NCBI RefSeq assembly: GCF_020523925.1 | Contig: NZ_JAJAPW010000001.1 | Span: 310,001 to 374,000, forward strand | DNA length: 64,000 nucleotides | Direction of reading: 5' to 3' | From: Neotamlana laminarinivorans | Lineage (GTDB): Bacteria; Bacteroidota; Bacteroidia; Flavobacteriales; Flavobacteriaceae | Shown: positions 1-9,451 of the stretch, piece by piece | Layout of the letters: every line of letters begins with the position of its first letter | Position numbering within the stretch: the stretch's first letter is position 1 | The notes under the pieces: generated by a model | Database searches by the model: none | What the model saw: the letters and a program-made list of their open reading frames with translations, nothing else | What the model was told of the DNA's origin: nothing | Position numbers and translations under genes: made by a program

Positions 1-2169
1 GATTTAACTAGGTTTAAAACACCAAACCCATGGTATACCTTTTATAAAAAAGAAGCATTAGGTGTAAAAACTTGGGATATTTATGACGATGTTATAGGGG
101 CATTTGGAGGAAATATCAATCAAGTATTTAGTATTGGTGGAGATGGTATGTTACAAGCAAGTAAAAATAAAAAAGCTAATAGATTTAAACCTGTAGTAAT
201 TTATAAAGGCCCATTTACACTTGATAAAAATAAAAGTAAAACACATAAAATAAAAATACCTAAATATATTGGTGCAGTTAAAACAATGGTGGTTGCTCAT
301 AACCCGGATACTGAGGCTTATGGTAGTTCAGAAAAATCTACACCAGTTAAAAAACCATTAATGGTTTTAGCTTCAATAGCTCGAAAAGTTGTTCCTGGAG
401 AAAAAGTAAGAGTTCCAGTTACGGTTTTTGCTATGGATAAAAACATTAAAAATGTTAATGTAAATATTAAGCCTAATACTGTTTTTAAGGTTATAGGTAA
501 ATCTTCAAAATCTTTATATTTTTCTAACCCAGATGAAAAAATGGTTTATTTTGATGTAGAAGTTTTAAAAGATGGTGTTGGTAAAATTGATGTAAATGTT
601 AGTGGACATGGTAAAAATGCTTCATATAGTTTAGAGTTAGATGCCTTTAATCCTAATCCTGTAACAATTGAAGCAACAGACTTTGTTTTACAGCCTAATG
701 CATCGCAAAACATCAATTTTAATACCTTTGGAGTATCAGGAACTAATAATGTAAAATTAGAAGTTTCTGCATTTCCTTCAATAGATTTTACAGGAAGATT
801 ACAGTATTTAATAGCTTATCCACATGGTTGTGTAGAACAAACAACCTCTGCAGCGTTTCCTCAACTTTACATAAATGATATTTTTAATATTTCAGAGGAT
901 GAAAAAGATAAAACTCAAAAAAATATTCAATTAGCTATAGATAAGTTAGCAAAGTTTCAAAAATCTAACGGAGGTTTTTCATATTGGCAAAACCAAAGTT
1001 ATGCTAACGATTGGGCAACTAGTTATGTGGGGCACTTTTTAATTGAAGCAGAAAAAAAAGGATTTGTATTACCGCTCGATTTTAAGAAAAGATGGCTAAA
1101 TTATCAACAAAAAGAATCACAAAACTGGGAATCTTCAAATAATCAACTTGCTCAAGCTTATCGTTTATACACGTTAGCGTTGGCAAATACTGCCGATAAA
1201 GCATCTATGAATAGGTTTAGAGAACTTGCAAAACAAGACAAGCTTGATGAAGTAGCTAAATTACGATTAGCTGCTGCTTATGCATTATCTGGAAAAAAAT
1301 CTGTAGCCAAAGATTTAATTAAACATTTTAATTTAATTACAGATTTAGATAAAATTGAGTATTCAACTAGTAATTATGGTTCTAAGCACAGAAATTTAGC
1401 TATGATTTTAGAAACATACATTCTTTTAGATGATGCATCCAAAGCTAAAATAATTGCAGATATTATCGCAGCAGAATTATCTAGCAATAATTATATGAGT
1501 ACTCAAACCACATCTTATTGTCTTTTGGTCATGTCTAAATACGCAACATATGTAGGTAATAAGGGAATTAATTTAACTTACAGTTTTAATGGAAATAAAA
1601 ATAAATCTACAAAAACAAATAAAGCTGTAATAATAGATGGTTTTAATGTGAATAATGGAAATAATTCAATTAAAATAAAAAATAATGAAGATAATATTAT
1701 ACATGTAAAATTAATTAATTCTGGTATTTTACCCATTGGAAGTGAAAAAATAGTACAGAAAAATATAACTTCTAGTATTGTTTTTACAGATAAATCGGGT
1801 AAGCAAATAGATGTAACAAACATAAATCAAGGTACTAATTTCGTAGCAAATATTACCTTGGTTAATAATACATCAAGTAATGTAGAAAACGTGGCTTTAA
1901 AAGCGTTGTTTCCGTCAGGATGGGAAATTATTAATAGCAGATTTAATACAGGTAATAGTATTAATAGTAAAATTGTACATGAAGATATAAGAGATGATAG
2001 GGTTAATTTTTATTTCGATTTTAAACCTAATCAAACAAAAACATTTAAAGTATTATTAAATGCATCATATTTAGGAAATTATTATTTACCAGGCTTACAG
2101 GCCGAAGCTATGTATAATAATAATTACTTTGTAAGAGGCCAAGGCCAATGGGTTAAGGTAACCGAGTAA
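1..2169 (+). CDS. Alpha-2-macroglobulin family protein, C-terminal part (5' end outside window)
   Basis: The reading frame is open from base 1, so this is the last ~720 residues of a much longer protein; the ATG at 148 is internal. Just before it the frame reads WDIYDDVIGAFGG and FSIGGDG, typical of the segment preceding the macroglobulin C-terminal half. A thioester motif Cys-Val-Glu-Gln (PHGCVEQ) is encoded at 829-840, followed by an alpha-helical thioester domain and a C-terminal beta domain. Bacterial A2Ms are usually periplasmic, membrane-anchored protease traps that link covalently to attackers through the thioester. The stop lies 32 bases before pbpC in the same direction, the arrangement also known for E. 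coli yfhM-pbpC. This implies a joint role in protecting and repairing the envelope. The family call is firm; the N-terminus cannot be judged. Confidence 0.9.
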   Translation, partial: DLTRFKTPNPWYTFYKKEALGVKTWDIYDDVIGAFGGNINQVFSIGGDGMLQASKNKKANRFKPVVIYKGPFTLDKNKSKTHKIKIPKYIGAVKTMVVAHNPDTEAYGSSEKSTPVKKPLMVLASIARKVVPGEKVRVPVTVFAMDKNIKNVNVNIKPNTVFKVIGKSSKSLYFSNPDEKMVYFDVEVLKDGVGKIDVNVSGHGKNASYSLELDAFNPNPVTIEATDFVLQPNASQNINFNTFGVSGTNNVKLEVSAFPSIDFTGRLQYLIAYPHGCVEQTTSAAFPQLYINDIFNISEDEKDKTQKNIQLAIDKLAKFQKSNGGFSYWQNQSYANDWATSYVGHFLIEAEKKGFVLPLDFKKRWLNYQQKESQNWESSNNQLAQAYRLYTLALANTADKASMNRFRELAKQDKLDEVAKLRLAAAYALSGKKSVAKDLIKHFNLITDLDKIEYSTSNYGSKHRNLAMILETYILLDDASKAKIIADIIAAELSSNNYMSTQTTSYCLLVMSKYATYVGNKGINLTYSFNGNKNKSTKTNKAVIIDGFNVNNGNNSIKIKNNEDNIIHVKLINSGILPIGSEKIVQKNITSSIVFTDKSGKQIDVTNINQGTNFVANITLVNNTSSNVENVALKALFPSGWEIINSRFNTGNSINSKIVHEDIRDDRVNFYFDFKPNQTKTFKVLLNASYLGNYYLPGLQAEAMYNNNYFVRGQGQWVKVTE

Positions 2170-2201
2170 GGTTAAATAATTACTTTAAATAAATACAAAA
2201 C

Positions 2202-4550
2202 ATGATAAATCGCTTTAAGTTTTTTTTATTAAAAAATAAATTTAAAGCGATTTTATTATTTGTTTTACTCGTATCGTATACATTTTGTTTGCCTAAGCAA
2301 TTATTTAGTACACCAACAAGTACTATTGTTGAAAGTAAAGAAGGAGATTTATTAGGAGCTTTAATAGCAGATGATGGGCAATGGAGGTTTCCTCATTTAG
2401 ATACAGTACCCTATAAATTTGAAAAATGTATAACTCTTTTTGAGGACGAGTATTTTTACAAGCATCCAGGTTTTAATCCAATATCAATATTCAAGGCTTT
2501 TAAAGCCAATATAAAAGCAAAAAAAGTAGTAAGAGGAGGCAGCACCATTACTCAACAAGTAATTCGTTTATCTCGTAAAAATAAATCGAGGTCTTATTTT
2601 GAAAAAATTATTGAAATAATTTTAGCAACACGTCTTGAGGTTAGACATACTAAAAAAGAGATATTAAACACCTATGTCTCTAATGCTCCATACGGTGGTA
2701 ATGTAGTAGGTTTAGAGGCTGCTTCATGGCGTTATTTTAATACTTCGCCACATAAATTATCATGGGGCCAAAGCGCTTTATTAGCAGTTTTGCCAAATGC
2801 ACCAAGTTTACTTTATCCTGGGAAAAACGCAGTATTGCTTAAAAATAAGAGAAACAAATTATTAAAAAAGTTATTAAAATTAAATGTAATTGATAGCATT
2901 ACATATAGCTTATCAATTGAAGAAAACATACCAACTAAACCACAAAAGCTTCCACAATTAGCACCGCATTTATTGCAAAGTATAGCAAAAAAACAAAAGG
3001 GTAAGCGTATAAAAAGTTCAATAAGCAGTCATTTACAAGAATTAGCTTTACAAATTGTTAATAGGCATCATAAATTACAAGCTCAAAATGGGGTTAATAA
3101 TATGGCAATTTTAATTTTAGATGTTAAAAATAAAAACGTATTAAGTTATATAGGAAATACAAATACATCAAAATTACACCAAAAAGATGTAGATATTGTG
3201 TTAGCCCCAAGAAGTACAGGTAGTGTTTTAAAACCATTTATGTATATGGCAATGTTAAATGCAGGACAGTTACTACCAGAAACCTTATTAGCAGATGTAC
3301 CAACAACTATTGGAGATTATAAACCAGAAAATTTCACTTTAAACTATCTAGGGGCTGTATCTGCTAAAACAGCTCTTGCTAAATCGTTAAATATTCCTGC
3401 AGTTAGGATGTTACAAAAATACGGGACAGCAAAATTTTATGATGATTTGCAGCAATTAGGTTTATCAAACATAAATAAAGGTTCAGAACATTATGGGTTA
3501 TCTATTATACTAGGGGGTAGCGAAGCTAATTTATGGAATATTTGCAATGCTTATTCCAATTTAGCAGGCACATTAAATAATTACAATATAAACTCAAGCC
3601 AATATTTTACTAAAGAATTTCAGAAATCTAATTTATTAGATAATTACAATATAAATTTAGGCGCGCTAGGTTTTGATAAAACAGTATTTAATGCGGGAAG
3701 TATTTATTTTGGATTTGAAGCTATGAAAGAACTAAACAGACCAGGTATAGATAATTCATGGAGATATTTTGAATCTGCTCAAGAAATAGCTTGGAAAACA
3801 GGAACTAGTTTTGGTAATAGAGATGCTTGGAGTATAGGTGTAACACCAGATTATGTAGTAGGGGTTTGGGTTGGTAATGCTGATGGAGAGGGAAGGCCAG
3901 GACTTACAGGGGTTTCGGCTGCCGCACCTGTAATGTTCGATTTATTTAATGTTTTGCCAAAATCGGAATGGTTTGAAGCACCGTTTGATGATTTGTTAGA
4001 AACCAGAATTTGTAACAAAAGTGGCCAATTAGCATCAGATATTTGTCCTTATAGCATAAAACAAATTCCTGCAAAAGGTATTGATACAGATATGTGTAAT
4101 TATCATAAGTTAATTTACCTAAACAAAAGTAAAACATTAAGGGTAAATGCTTCATGCGAAAAATTAGATAACATGGTAAAAACATCTTTTTTCGTACTTC
4201 CGCCATTAATGGCTTGGTATTATAAAAATAACAATTCAGATTATAAATATTTACCTCCTTTAAAAGAAGGATGTAGTGGCGAAGCAACTCTAGTAATGGC
4301 ATTTACCGAACCCTTAAATACAAACACGATAGTAGTACCTAAGGGCATCACAGGAGAAAAAAATAAGGTTATTTTTAAAATAGCTCATTCCAATTCTTCA
4401 GCTAAAGTATATTGGTATTTAGATGATTTGTTTTTAACAACAACTCAAAATTTTAATGAATTGGCTATAGATTTACATTTAGGACAAAATACCATTACTG
4501 TTATTGATAATAAAGGTAATACTCTAGTTAAAACGATTACTGTTAAATAA
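2202..4550 (+). CDS. pbpC: Penicillin-binding protein 1C (bifunctional transglycosylase/transpeptidase)
   Basis: This 782-residue class A PBP has an N-terminal membrane anchor (about residues 15-30). Its GT51 transglycosylase domain has catalytic Glu81 in EDEYFYKHPG and the motif RGGSTITQQ at 111-119. The transpeptidase domain has Ser341-V-L-Lys344, Ser395-L-Asn397 and Lys532-T-G. The last ~200 residues form the beta-rich BiPBP_C domain typical of PbpC, which separates it from PBP1A/1B. It should polymerise and cross-link peptidoglycan on the outer face of the inner membrane. It sits directly downstream of the alpha-2-macroglobulin gene and is probably co-transcribed with it. All catalytic motifs are intact. 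Confidence 0.93.
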   Translation: MINRFKFFLLKNKFKAILLFVLLVSYTFCLPKQLFSTPTSTIVESKEGDLLGALIADDGQWRFPHLDTVPYKFEKCITLFEDEYFYKHPGFNPISIFKAFKANIKAKKVVRGGSTITQQVIRLSRKNKSRSYFEKIIEIILATRLEVRHTKKEILNTYVSNAPYGGNVVGLEAASWRYFNTSPHKLSWGQSALLAVLPNAPSLLYPGKNAVLLKNKRNKLLKKLLKLNVIDSITYSLSIEENIPTKPQKLPQLAPHLLQSIAKKQKGKRIKSSISSHLQELALQIVNRHHKLQAQNGVNNMAILILDVKNKNVLSYIGNTNTSKLHQKDVDIVLAPRSTGSVLKPFMYMAMLNAGQLLPETLLADVPTTIGDYKPENFTLNYLGAVSAKTALAKSLNIPAVRMLQKYGTAKFYDDLQQLGLSNINKGSEHYGLSIILGGSEANLWNICNAYSNLAGTLNNYNINSSQYFTKEFQKSNLLDNYNINLGALGFDKTVFNAGSIYFGFEAMKELNRPGIDNSWRYFESAQEIAWKTGTSFGNRDAWSIGVTPDYVVGVWVGNADGEGRPGLTGVSAAAPVMFDLFNVLPKSEWFEAPFDDLLETRICNKSGQLASDICPYSIKQIPAKGIDTDMCNYHKLIYLNKSKTLRVNASCEKLDNMVKTSFFVLPPLMAWYYKNNNSDYKYLPPLKEGCSGEATLVMAFTEPLNTNTIVVPKGITGEKNKVIFKIAHSNSSAKVYWYLDDLFLTTTQNFNELAIDLHLGQNTITVIDNKGNTLVKTITVK

Positions 4551-4668
4551 AAACATAATTATTTATACTCATTAAAAATAGAGAGTATTTTCCTTAAAAA
4601 AAAGTTATATTAAAATATATATCTGTGCTTTTTTTTAACTTTAGTCATAAACAAAAAATAACACATTT

Positions 4669-6936
4669 ATGGCATTTGACATTGAAATGATAAAAGGTGT
4701 TTATTCAACAATGGCAGAGCGTGTAGATAAAGCACGCGAAGTAGTTGGTAAACCTTTAACATTATCAGAAAAAATATTATACAATCATTTATGGGATAAA
4801 ACTCCTACTAAGGCATTTGTTAGAGGTAAAGATTACGTAGATTTTGCTCCAGATAGAATTGCATGCCAAGATGCAACAGCACAAATGGCATTACTGCAGT
4901 TTATGCAAGCGGGTAAACCTAAAGTAGCTGTGCCAACAACAGTACATTGCGATCACTTAATACAAGCAAAAGAAGGAGCAGCTAAAGATTTAAAACAGGC
5001 TAACAGTGTAAGTAGTGAAGTTTTTAACTTTTTAGAGTCAGTTTCAAATAAATACGGAATTGGTTTCTGGAAACCAGGAGCAGGAATTATACATCAAGTA
5101 GTTTTAGAAAATTATGCATTTCCAGGAGGCATGATGATTGGTACAGATTCTCACACAGTTAATGCTGGTGGTTTAGGTATGGTTGCTATTGGAGTTGGTG
5201 GGGCAGATGCAGTTGATGTAATGGCAGGTATGGCTTGGGAACTTAAATTCCCAAAACTTATTGGTGTAAAATTAACAGGAAAATTATCAGGTTGGACAGC
5301 GCCAAAAGATGTCATTTTAAAAGTAGCTGAAATATTAACTGTAAAAGGAGGAACTGGAGCAATTGTAGAATATTTTGGTCCAGGAGCTACAAGTATGTCT
5401 TGTACAGGTAAGGGTACTATTTGTAATATGGGAGCAGAAATAGGAGCAACCACTTCAACTTTTGGTTACGACGAATCTATGGAGCGCTATTTAAAAGCAA
5501 CCGATAGAGTAGATGTAGCAGAAGCGGCTAATAAAGTAAAAGATTATTTAACTGCCGATCCTGAAGTTTATGCAAACCCAGAGCAGTATTTCGATCAAGT
5601 TATTGAAATTAATCTGTCAGAATTAACCCCATTATTAAATGGTCCGTTTACACCAGATCTTTCAACGCCAGCAGGTAGCGAAATGACTAAAAAAGCCACA
5701 GATAACGATTGGCCATTAAAAGTAGAATGGGGATTAATAGGTTCTTGTACAAACTCATCTTATGAAGATTTGTCTAGAGCTTCATCTATAGCACAACAGG
5801 CCTTAGATAAAAAATTAAAAACCAAAGCAGAATTTGGTATTAATCCAGGTTCCGAGCAAGTACGTTATACAGCAGAGCGTGATGGTATTTTAAAGGTTTT
5901 TGAAGATTTAGATGCTACAATATTTACTAATGCTTGCGGACCATGTATTGGTCAGTGGGCGCGTTATTCCGATCCTAAAAATGCACCAAAAAATAGTATA
6001 GTGCATTCATTTAACAGAAACTTTGCTAAACGAGCCGATGGTAACCCTAACACACATGCCTTTGTTGCATCTCCAGAATTAACTGCTGCAATTGCCATTT
6101 CAGGTAAGTTAGATTTTAACCCGTTAACAGATAAGTTAATTAACGAAGATGGTGAAGAGGTTATGTTTGATGAGCCAACAGGATGGGAGTTACCTCCAAA
6201 AGGCTTCGAGGTTAAAGAAAACGGTTATTTAGCACCAAAAGAAGATGGTAGTAATGTTGATGTTGTTGTAGCTTCAGATTCTGAAAGACTTCAATTACTT
6301 ACACCTTTTGAACCTTTAGGAGACTCTATAACAGGAGCCAAACTATTAATAAAAGCCTTTGGTAAATGTACAACCGACCATATTAGTATGGCTGGACCTT
6401 GGTTACGTTTCCGTGGACATTTAGATAATATCGCAAATAACACTTTAATAGGTGCAGTAAACGCTTTTAATAAAAAAACAAACTTTGTTAAAAACCAATT
6501 AACAGGAGATTATGGTGGTGTGCCAGATGTACAACGTGCTTACAAAGCAGAAGGTATTAAAACTGTAGTAGTTGGCGACCATAATTATGGCGAAGGTTCT
6601 TCTAGAGAGCACGCTGCTATGCAACCACGCCATTTAGGTGTTGCCGCTGTAATTGTAAAATCATTTGCACGTATACACGAAACAAACCTAAAAAAACAAG
6701 GTATGCTTGGGTTAACTTTCGATAATGAAAGTGATTACGATTTAATTCAAGAAGATGATACATTTAACTTTTTAGATTTAAATGAGTTTGCACCAGATAA
6801 GCAATTAACCCTAGAGGTTGTTCATGCCGATGGCAGTAAAGACACTATTAAATTAAATCATACTTATAACGAAGCCCAAATAGATTGGTATAAAGAGGGG
6901 TCTGCTTTGAATTTAATAAAAAAGCAAAATGCTTAA
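4669..6936 (+). CDS. acnA: Aconitate hydratase (mitochondrial-type)
   Basis: This 755-residue aconitase interconverts citrate and isocitrate in the TCA cycle in the cytoplasm. The [4Fe-4S] ligands are Cys360 (IGSCTNSS), Cys423 and Cys426 ([10 protein letters not shown]). Other family motifs are [12 protein letters not shown] near 157-168 and the swivel-domain segment [15 protein letters not shown]. Length and motif spacing match the mitochondrial-type aconitase common in Bacteroidota rather than E. coli AcnB. It has its own upstream gap of 118 bases and a strong hairpin terminator downstream at 6964-6996, so it is probably monocistronic. The enzyme call is certain; the symbol is by family convention, since Bacteroidota annotations vary. 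Confidence 0.95.
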   Translation: MAFDIEMIKGVYSTMAERVDKAREVVGKPLTLSEKILYNHLWDKTPTKAFVRGKDYVDFAPDRIACQDATAQMALLQFMQAGKPKVAVPTTVHCDHLIQAKEGAAKDLKQANSVSSEVFNFLESVSNKYGIGFWKPGAGIIHQVVLENYAFPGGMMIGTDSHTVNAGGLGMVAIGVGGADAVDVMAGMAWELKFPKLIGVKLTGKLSGWTAPKDVILKVAEILTVKGGTGAIVEYFGPGATSMSCTGKGTICNMGAEIGATTSTFGYDESMERYLKATDRVDVAEAANKVKDYLTADPEVYANPEQYFDQVIEINLSELTPLLNGPFTPDLSTPAGSEMTKKATDNDWPLKVEWGLIGSCTNSSYEDLSRASSIAQQALDKKLKTKAEFGINPGSEQVRYTAERDGILKVFEDLDATIFTNACGPCIGQWARYSDPKNAPKNSIVHSFNRNFAKRADGNPNTHAFVASPELTAAIAISGKLDFNPLTDKLINEDGEEVMFDEPTGWELPPKGFEVKENGYLAPKEDGSNVDVVVASDSERLQLLTPFEPLGDSITGAKLLIKAFGKCTTDHISMAGPWLRFRGHLDNIANNTLIGAVNAFNKKTNFVKNQLTGDYGGVPDVQRAYKAEGIKTVVVGDHNYGEGSSREHAAMQPRHLGVAAVIVKSFARIHETNLKKQGMLGLTFDNESDYDLIQEDDTFNFLDLNEFAPDKQLTLEVVHADGSKDTIKLNHTYNEAQIDWYKEGSALNLIKKQNA

Positions 6937-6963
6937 TATTTAAAAAGTAAATACCACAGTAAT

Positions 6964-6996
6964 AAAAAAATCCAACATTTTAAGTTGGATTTTTTT
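6964..6996. terminator. Bidirectional hairpin terminator between aconitase and YtxH gene
   Basis: A perfect 13-base inverted repeat: the arm at 6964-6976 (seven A then TCCAAC) pairs with 6984-6996 (GTTGGA then seven T) around a 7-base loop. The A-tract on one side and T-tract on the other make it a rho-independent terminator in both directions. That fits its place between the convergent aconitase and YtxH genes. Confidence 0.85.
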
Positions 6997-7048
6997 ATTT
7001 TCATTTACCCTTGAATTAACTTCAGTGTAAACTTAAAATAGTTTTTAG

Positions 7049-7366
7049 CTAGTTATGCTGTAAATTTCTGTTTTTTTCTTTTAGAATAGCTAATTGTTTT
7101 TCTAAAAAAGTAATAGCGTCTTCAGTTTTGTAACTAGCCTTTTTTGCAAAACCTTTTAAATCTTCCTTAAATTTATCTTTTCCAGAAGCTGCAGCTTTAC
7201 TTAAATCTTCGGTAACTTCGGTAAAATCTTCAGTAATTTTATCCTTAATGTTGCCGCCTTCTTTCTTTAATTTATCTCTGGTAATTTTACCTTTATCTGG
7301 AGCCAGTAAAACACCCAAACCAGCACCAATAAGTGTTCCTAAAATTAATGTTCCTTTGCTAATCAT
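7049..7366 (-). CDS. YtxH domain-containing small protein
   Basis: A 105-residue protein with one N-terminal hydrophobic segment (about residues 5-22, glycine-rich, ending LLAPDKG). A long charged Lys/Glu/Asp-rich helix follows, probably a coiled coil. The glycine-rich helix followed by LLAPxxG and a basic segment is the YtxH/gas-vesicle-like signature. These are common stress-related proteins in Bacteroidota with no defined reaction. Here the helix probably anchors the protein in the membrane. It stands alone, with 278 bases upstream and the shared terminator downstream. Function is inferred only from family resemblance. Confidence 0.8.
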   Translation of the reverse strand: MISKGTLILGTLIGAGLGVLLAPDKGKITRDKLKKEGGNIKDKITEDFTEVTEDLSKAAASGKDKFKEDLKGFAKKASYKTEDAITFLEKQLAILKEKNRNLQHN

Positions 7367-7554
7367 TTTTATTTTTCTTTTAAATTAAACTTGTTTTAAT
7401 TGTTAGTAATAAAAACTACTAAAATGTTACAAACAAATTAAATGCCAAATACTTAAAATTACATAATGCCTATTATTTAGTCGTTTCACAATTTTTTAGT
7501 AGAATAAAAACTTAAAGAACAAGAAGTAAATTTATATTATTTTATCAAGCTAAT

Positions 7555-7644
7555 TATAGTGTAAAAAATTGTGACGGGCTTTACACTATATCTTTTTCTC
7601 GCCTCAAAAAAGGATGCCGTTTCAATCCCTAACGCGGTGTAAAG
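7555..7644. other. Structured, relatively GC-rich intergenic element
   Basis: This ~90-base island inside an AT-rich gap has clear secondary structure. An 11-base perfect inverted repeat pairs 7555-7565 (TATAGTGTAAA) with 7580-7590 (TTTACACTATA) around a 14-base loop rich in G. A second stem pairs 7590-7597 (ATCTTTTT) with 7608-7615, with one G-U pair. The CTTTACAC at 7579-7586 could alternatively pair with GTGTAAAG at 7637-7644. Single-stranded segments include GATGCCG and CAATCCCTAACGC. I recall similar GGGCT...ATCTTTTT...GGATGCCG...AATCCCTAACGC segments scattered between flavobacterial genes, but cannot verify that here. It may be a dispersed repeat or a small structured RNA. Confidence 0.5.
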
Positions 7645-8307
7645 TTATCTAAGCTGGTAAATTGTAAAAAATGATTCTGTAGAATTGCCAAGTAAATTAA
7701 CTGTTGCTAATGTTGAAGATACTTTAAATGTTATTTCATCTCCAGCCAACAAATCTGTAATAGTAGATGTAGTTCTAAAAGGAGAAGAAACATTTACGGC
7801 ACTTACTGCAATACTTAGAAACTCTTCTTCAGCTATTTTTACACCATTTTTGTAAATACCAATACCAAAATTTGTACTAAGTGTAATTAACGAGCTAATT
7901 TTAATTTGTGCACTTATAGCAAAAATTCCATCTTGTTTAGCTGTAAAAACATGAGTTGTAGTATCAAACTCGTTGTTATTATCTATAGTTTCTGTATCAT
8001 ATTTAATAGTTTCAGGAGCGCTTAATAAAATGGCGTGTGCTATACTACCGCCGCCACTCATAGAGGCTTTAACCATTGTGGGTAAAGTGGCATTTAAAAT
8101 AGTAGTAGCCTTGGTTCTGTTTATCATACCATCCTGAGATATTACTAAAATAGAATCACGAACTACCTGTTGGTTAGTTTCTAAAATTGTTGTATCTACC
8201 TTTAAATTACCATTAACATCTAAAGTGGCCATAGGTGTAGTTGTGCCAATACCTACTTGAGCAAATATGGTATGTGTAAAAAACAGTAAGATATATCTTA
8301 TTTTCAT
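7645..8307 (-). CDS. Secreted C1q/TNF-like jelly-roll protein
   Basis: A 220-residue protein with a signal peptide ending near residue 17 (TIFAQ). The mature start VGIGTTTPMATLDVNGN is the phage-fibre-like repeat that opens many secreted Bacteroidota proteins. Residues ~80-220 look like one C1q/TNF-like beta jelly roll. They contain FTAKQDGIFAISAQI, then GIGIYKNGVKIAEE, then LLAGDEITFKVSS, and a terminal FFTIYQL strand. Such domains trimerise and usually mediate binding at the surface or in a matrix; no enzyme motif is seen. There is no co-transcribed neighbour, and the structured element at 7555-7644 abuts its 3' end. The fold call is by pattern and moderately sure. Confidence 0.65.
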   Translation of the reverse strand: MKIRYILLFFTHTIFAQVGIGTTTPMATLDVNGNLKVDTTILETNQQVVRDSILVISQDGMINRTKATTILNATLPTMVKASMSGGGSIAHAILLSAPETIKYDTETIDNNNEFDTTTHVFTAKQDGIFAISAQIKISSLITLSTNFGIGIYKNGVKIAEEEFLSIAVSAVNVSSPFRTTSTITDLLAGDEITFKVSSTLATVNLLGNSTESFFTIYQLR

Positions 8308-8542
8308 ACAGTAAAATTTTTTCTTGTTAATGAAAGAATTATTTTACTAATATAGGTAAAAAGTTGTTTTTAAAATATTTATATATTAAAATTTCGTTTA
8401 AATGATTTTATGTTTTTTAATAAATTGATGTTTTATTAAATAAAGCATTGTCTAAAATTTATTAATATTATAATAAAGGCAAATTATATCTTATTATATT
8501 TAAATAAATTGAATCCATAAATTTTTATAAGAATATTAATAT

Positions 8543-8550
8543 TAGTTTTG
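8543..8550 (+). promoter_or_regulatory. Possible -7 element of mazG promoter
   Basis: TAGTTTTG matches the Bacteroidota -7 consensus TAnnTTTG and lies 48 bases before the mazG start. No TTG lies 17-23 bases upstream, so only half of the promoter is supported. Confidence 0.3.
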
Positions 8551-8597
8551 CTGAAATATTAATTCTCTTCATCTAAGCATTAAACTTCAAGTAACCT

Positions 8598-9377
8598 ATG
8601 AATTCTAGAGAAAACCAATTAAAAGCCTTCGACCGATTATTAACCATTATGGATGAATTAAGAGAACAATGCCCATGGGATAAAAAACAAACCATGGAGA
8701 CACTCAGGCATTTAACTATTGAGGAAACTTACGAATTAGGAGACGCTATTTTAGATAATGATTTAGATGAGGTTAAAAAAGAATTAGGCGATGTATTATT
8801 ACATATTGTATTTTACTCTAAAATTGGAAGCGAGACAAAAGATTTTGATATAGCAGATGTTTGTAACTCTATTTGCGATAAGTTAATACACCGACATCCG
8901 CACATTTATGGTGATGTAAAAGTTGAAAATGAAGAAGATGTAAAGCGTAATTGGGAAAATTTGAAATTAAAGGAAGGTAAAAAAAGCGTTTTAGAGGGCG
9001 TACCAAAAAGTTTACCAGCTTTGGTAAAAGCCAACAGAATTCAAGATAAAGTTGCTGGTGTAGGTTTTGATTGGGAAAAACCAGAACAAGTTTGGGAAAA
9101 AGTAGAGGAGGAGCTTACAGAATTTAAAGTTGAGGTAAATTCTGGAAATAAAGAAGCTATGGAAAGTGAATTTGGAGATGTTTTATTTTCTATGGTTAAT
9201 TATGCCCGATTTTTAAAAATTAATCCTGAAAATGCCCTGGAGCGTACCAATAAAAAATTCTCTGGAAGATTTAAATATTTAGAGGAAAAAGCTAAAGCTT
9301 TAAATAAAAGCTTAAAAGATATGACACTTGCAGAAATGAATGTGTTTTGGGAAGAAGCTAAACTTAATAATTATTAA
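8598..9377 (+). CDS. mazG: Nucleoside triphosphate pyrophosphohydrolase MazG
   Basis: This 259-residue protein has the usual two MazG domains. The N-terminal one carries CPWDKKQT at 25-32, EETYE at 42-46 and ELGD at 62-65; these acidic residues bind Mg2+. The C-terminal one has VEEELTEFKVE and EFGDVLF. MazG hydrolyses (d)NTPs to NMP and PPi, and in some bacteria also ppGpp-related or damaged nucleotides, in the cytoplasm. Length matches the E. coli enzyme. The gene stands alone on the plus strand, 290 AT-rich bases after the upstream gene. It ends at a hairpin shared with the convergent DUF349 gene. Confidence 0.92.
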   Translation: MNSRENQLKAFDRLLTIMDELREQCPWDKKQTMETLRHLTIEETYELGDAILDNDLDEVKKELGDVLLHIVFYSKIGSETKDFDIADVCNSICDKLIHRHPHIYGDVKVENEEDVKRNWENLKLKEGKKSVLEGVPKSLPALVKANRIQDKVAGVGFDWEKPEQVWEKVEEELTEFKVEVNSGNKEAMESEFGDVLFSMVNYARFLKINPENALERTNKKFSGRFKYLEEKAKALNKSLKDMTLAEMNVFWEEAKLNNY

Positions 9378-9390
9378 TTTATAAAAAATA

Positions 9391-9422
9391 ACCTCGATAA
9401 ATAAACTAATATTCATCGAGGT
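9391..9422. terminator. Hairpin between convergent mazG and DUF349 genes
   Basis: ACCTCGAT at 9391-9398 pairs perfectly with ATCGAGGT at 9415-9422 around a 16-base AT-rich loop. It lies 13 bases after the mazG stop and 29 bases from the stop of the opposing gene. The flanking T-tract is weak, so it may be a terminator or an mRNA 3'-end stabiliser. Confidence 0.6.
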
Positions 9423-9451
9423 CATTTAATTAACACAATTAATAATTACTT

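Noticed and set aside
3946-4302. 118-codon open frame on the minus strand inside pbpC
   Set aside because: It lies opposite the BiPBP_C-coding part and has no family features.
4636-4644. TAACTTTAG as a promoter for aconitase
   Set aside because: It lacks the final G of TAnnTTTG and has no upstream TTG, so I did not list it.
5151-5453. 100-codon open frame on the minus strand opposite aconitase
   Set aside because: It is Pro/Ala/Thr-rich with no family resemblance and mirrors the third-position bias of the strong aconitase gene.
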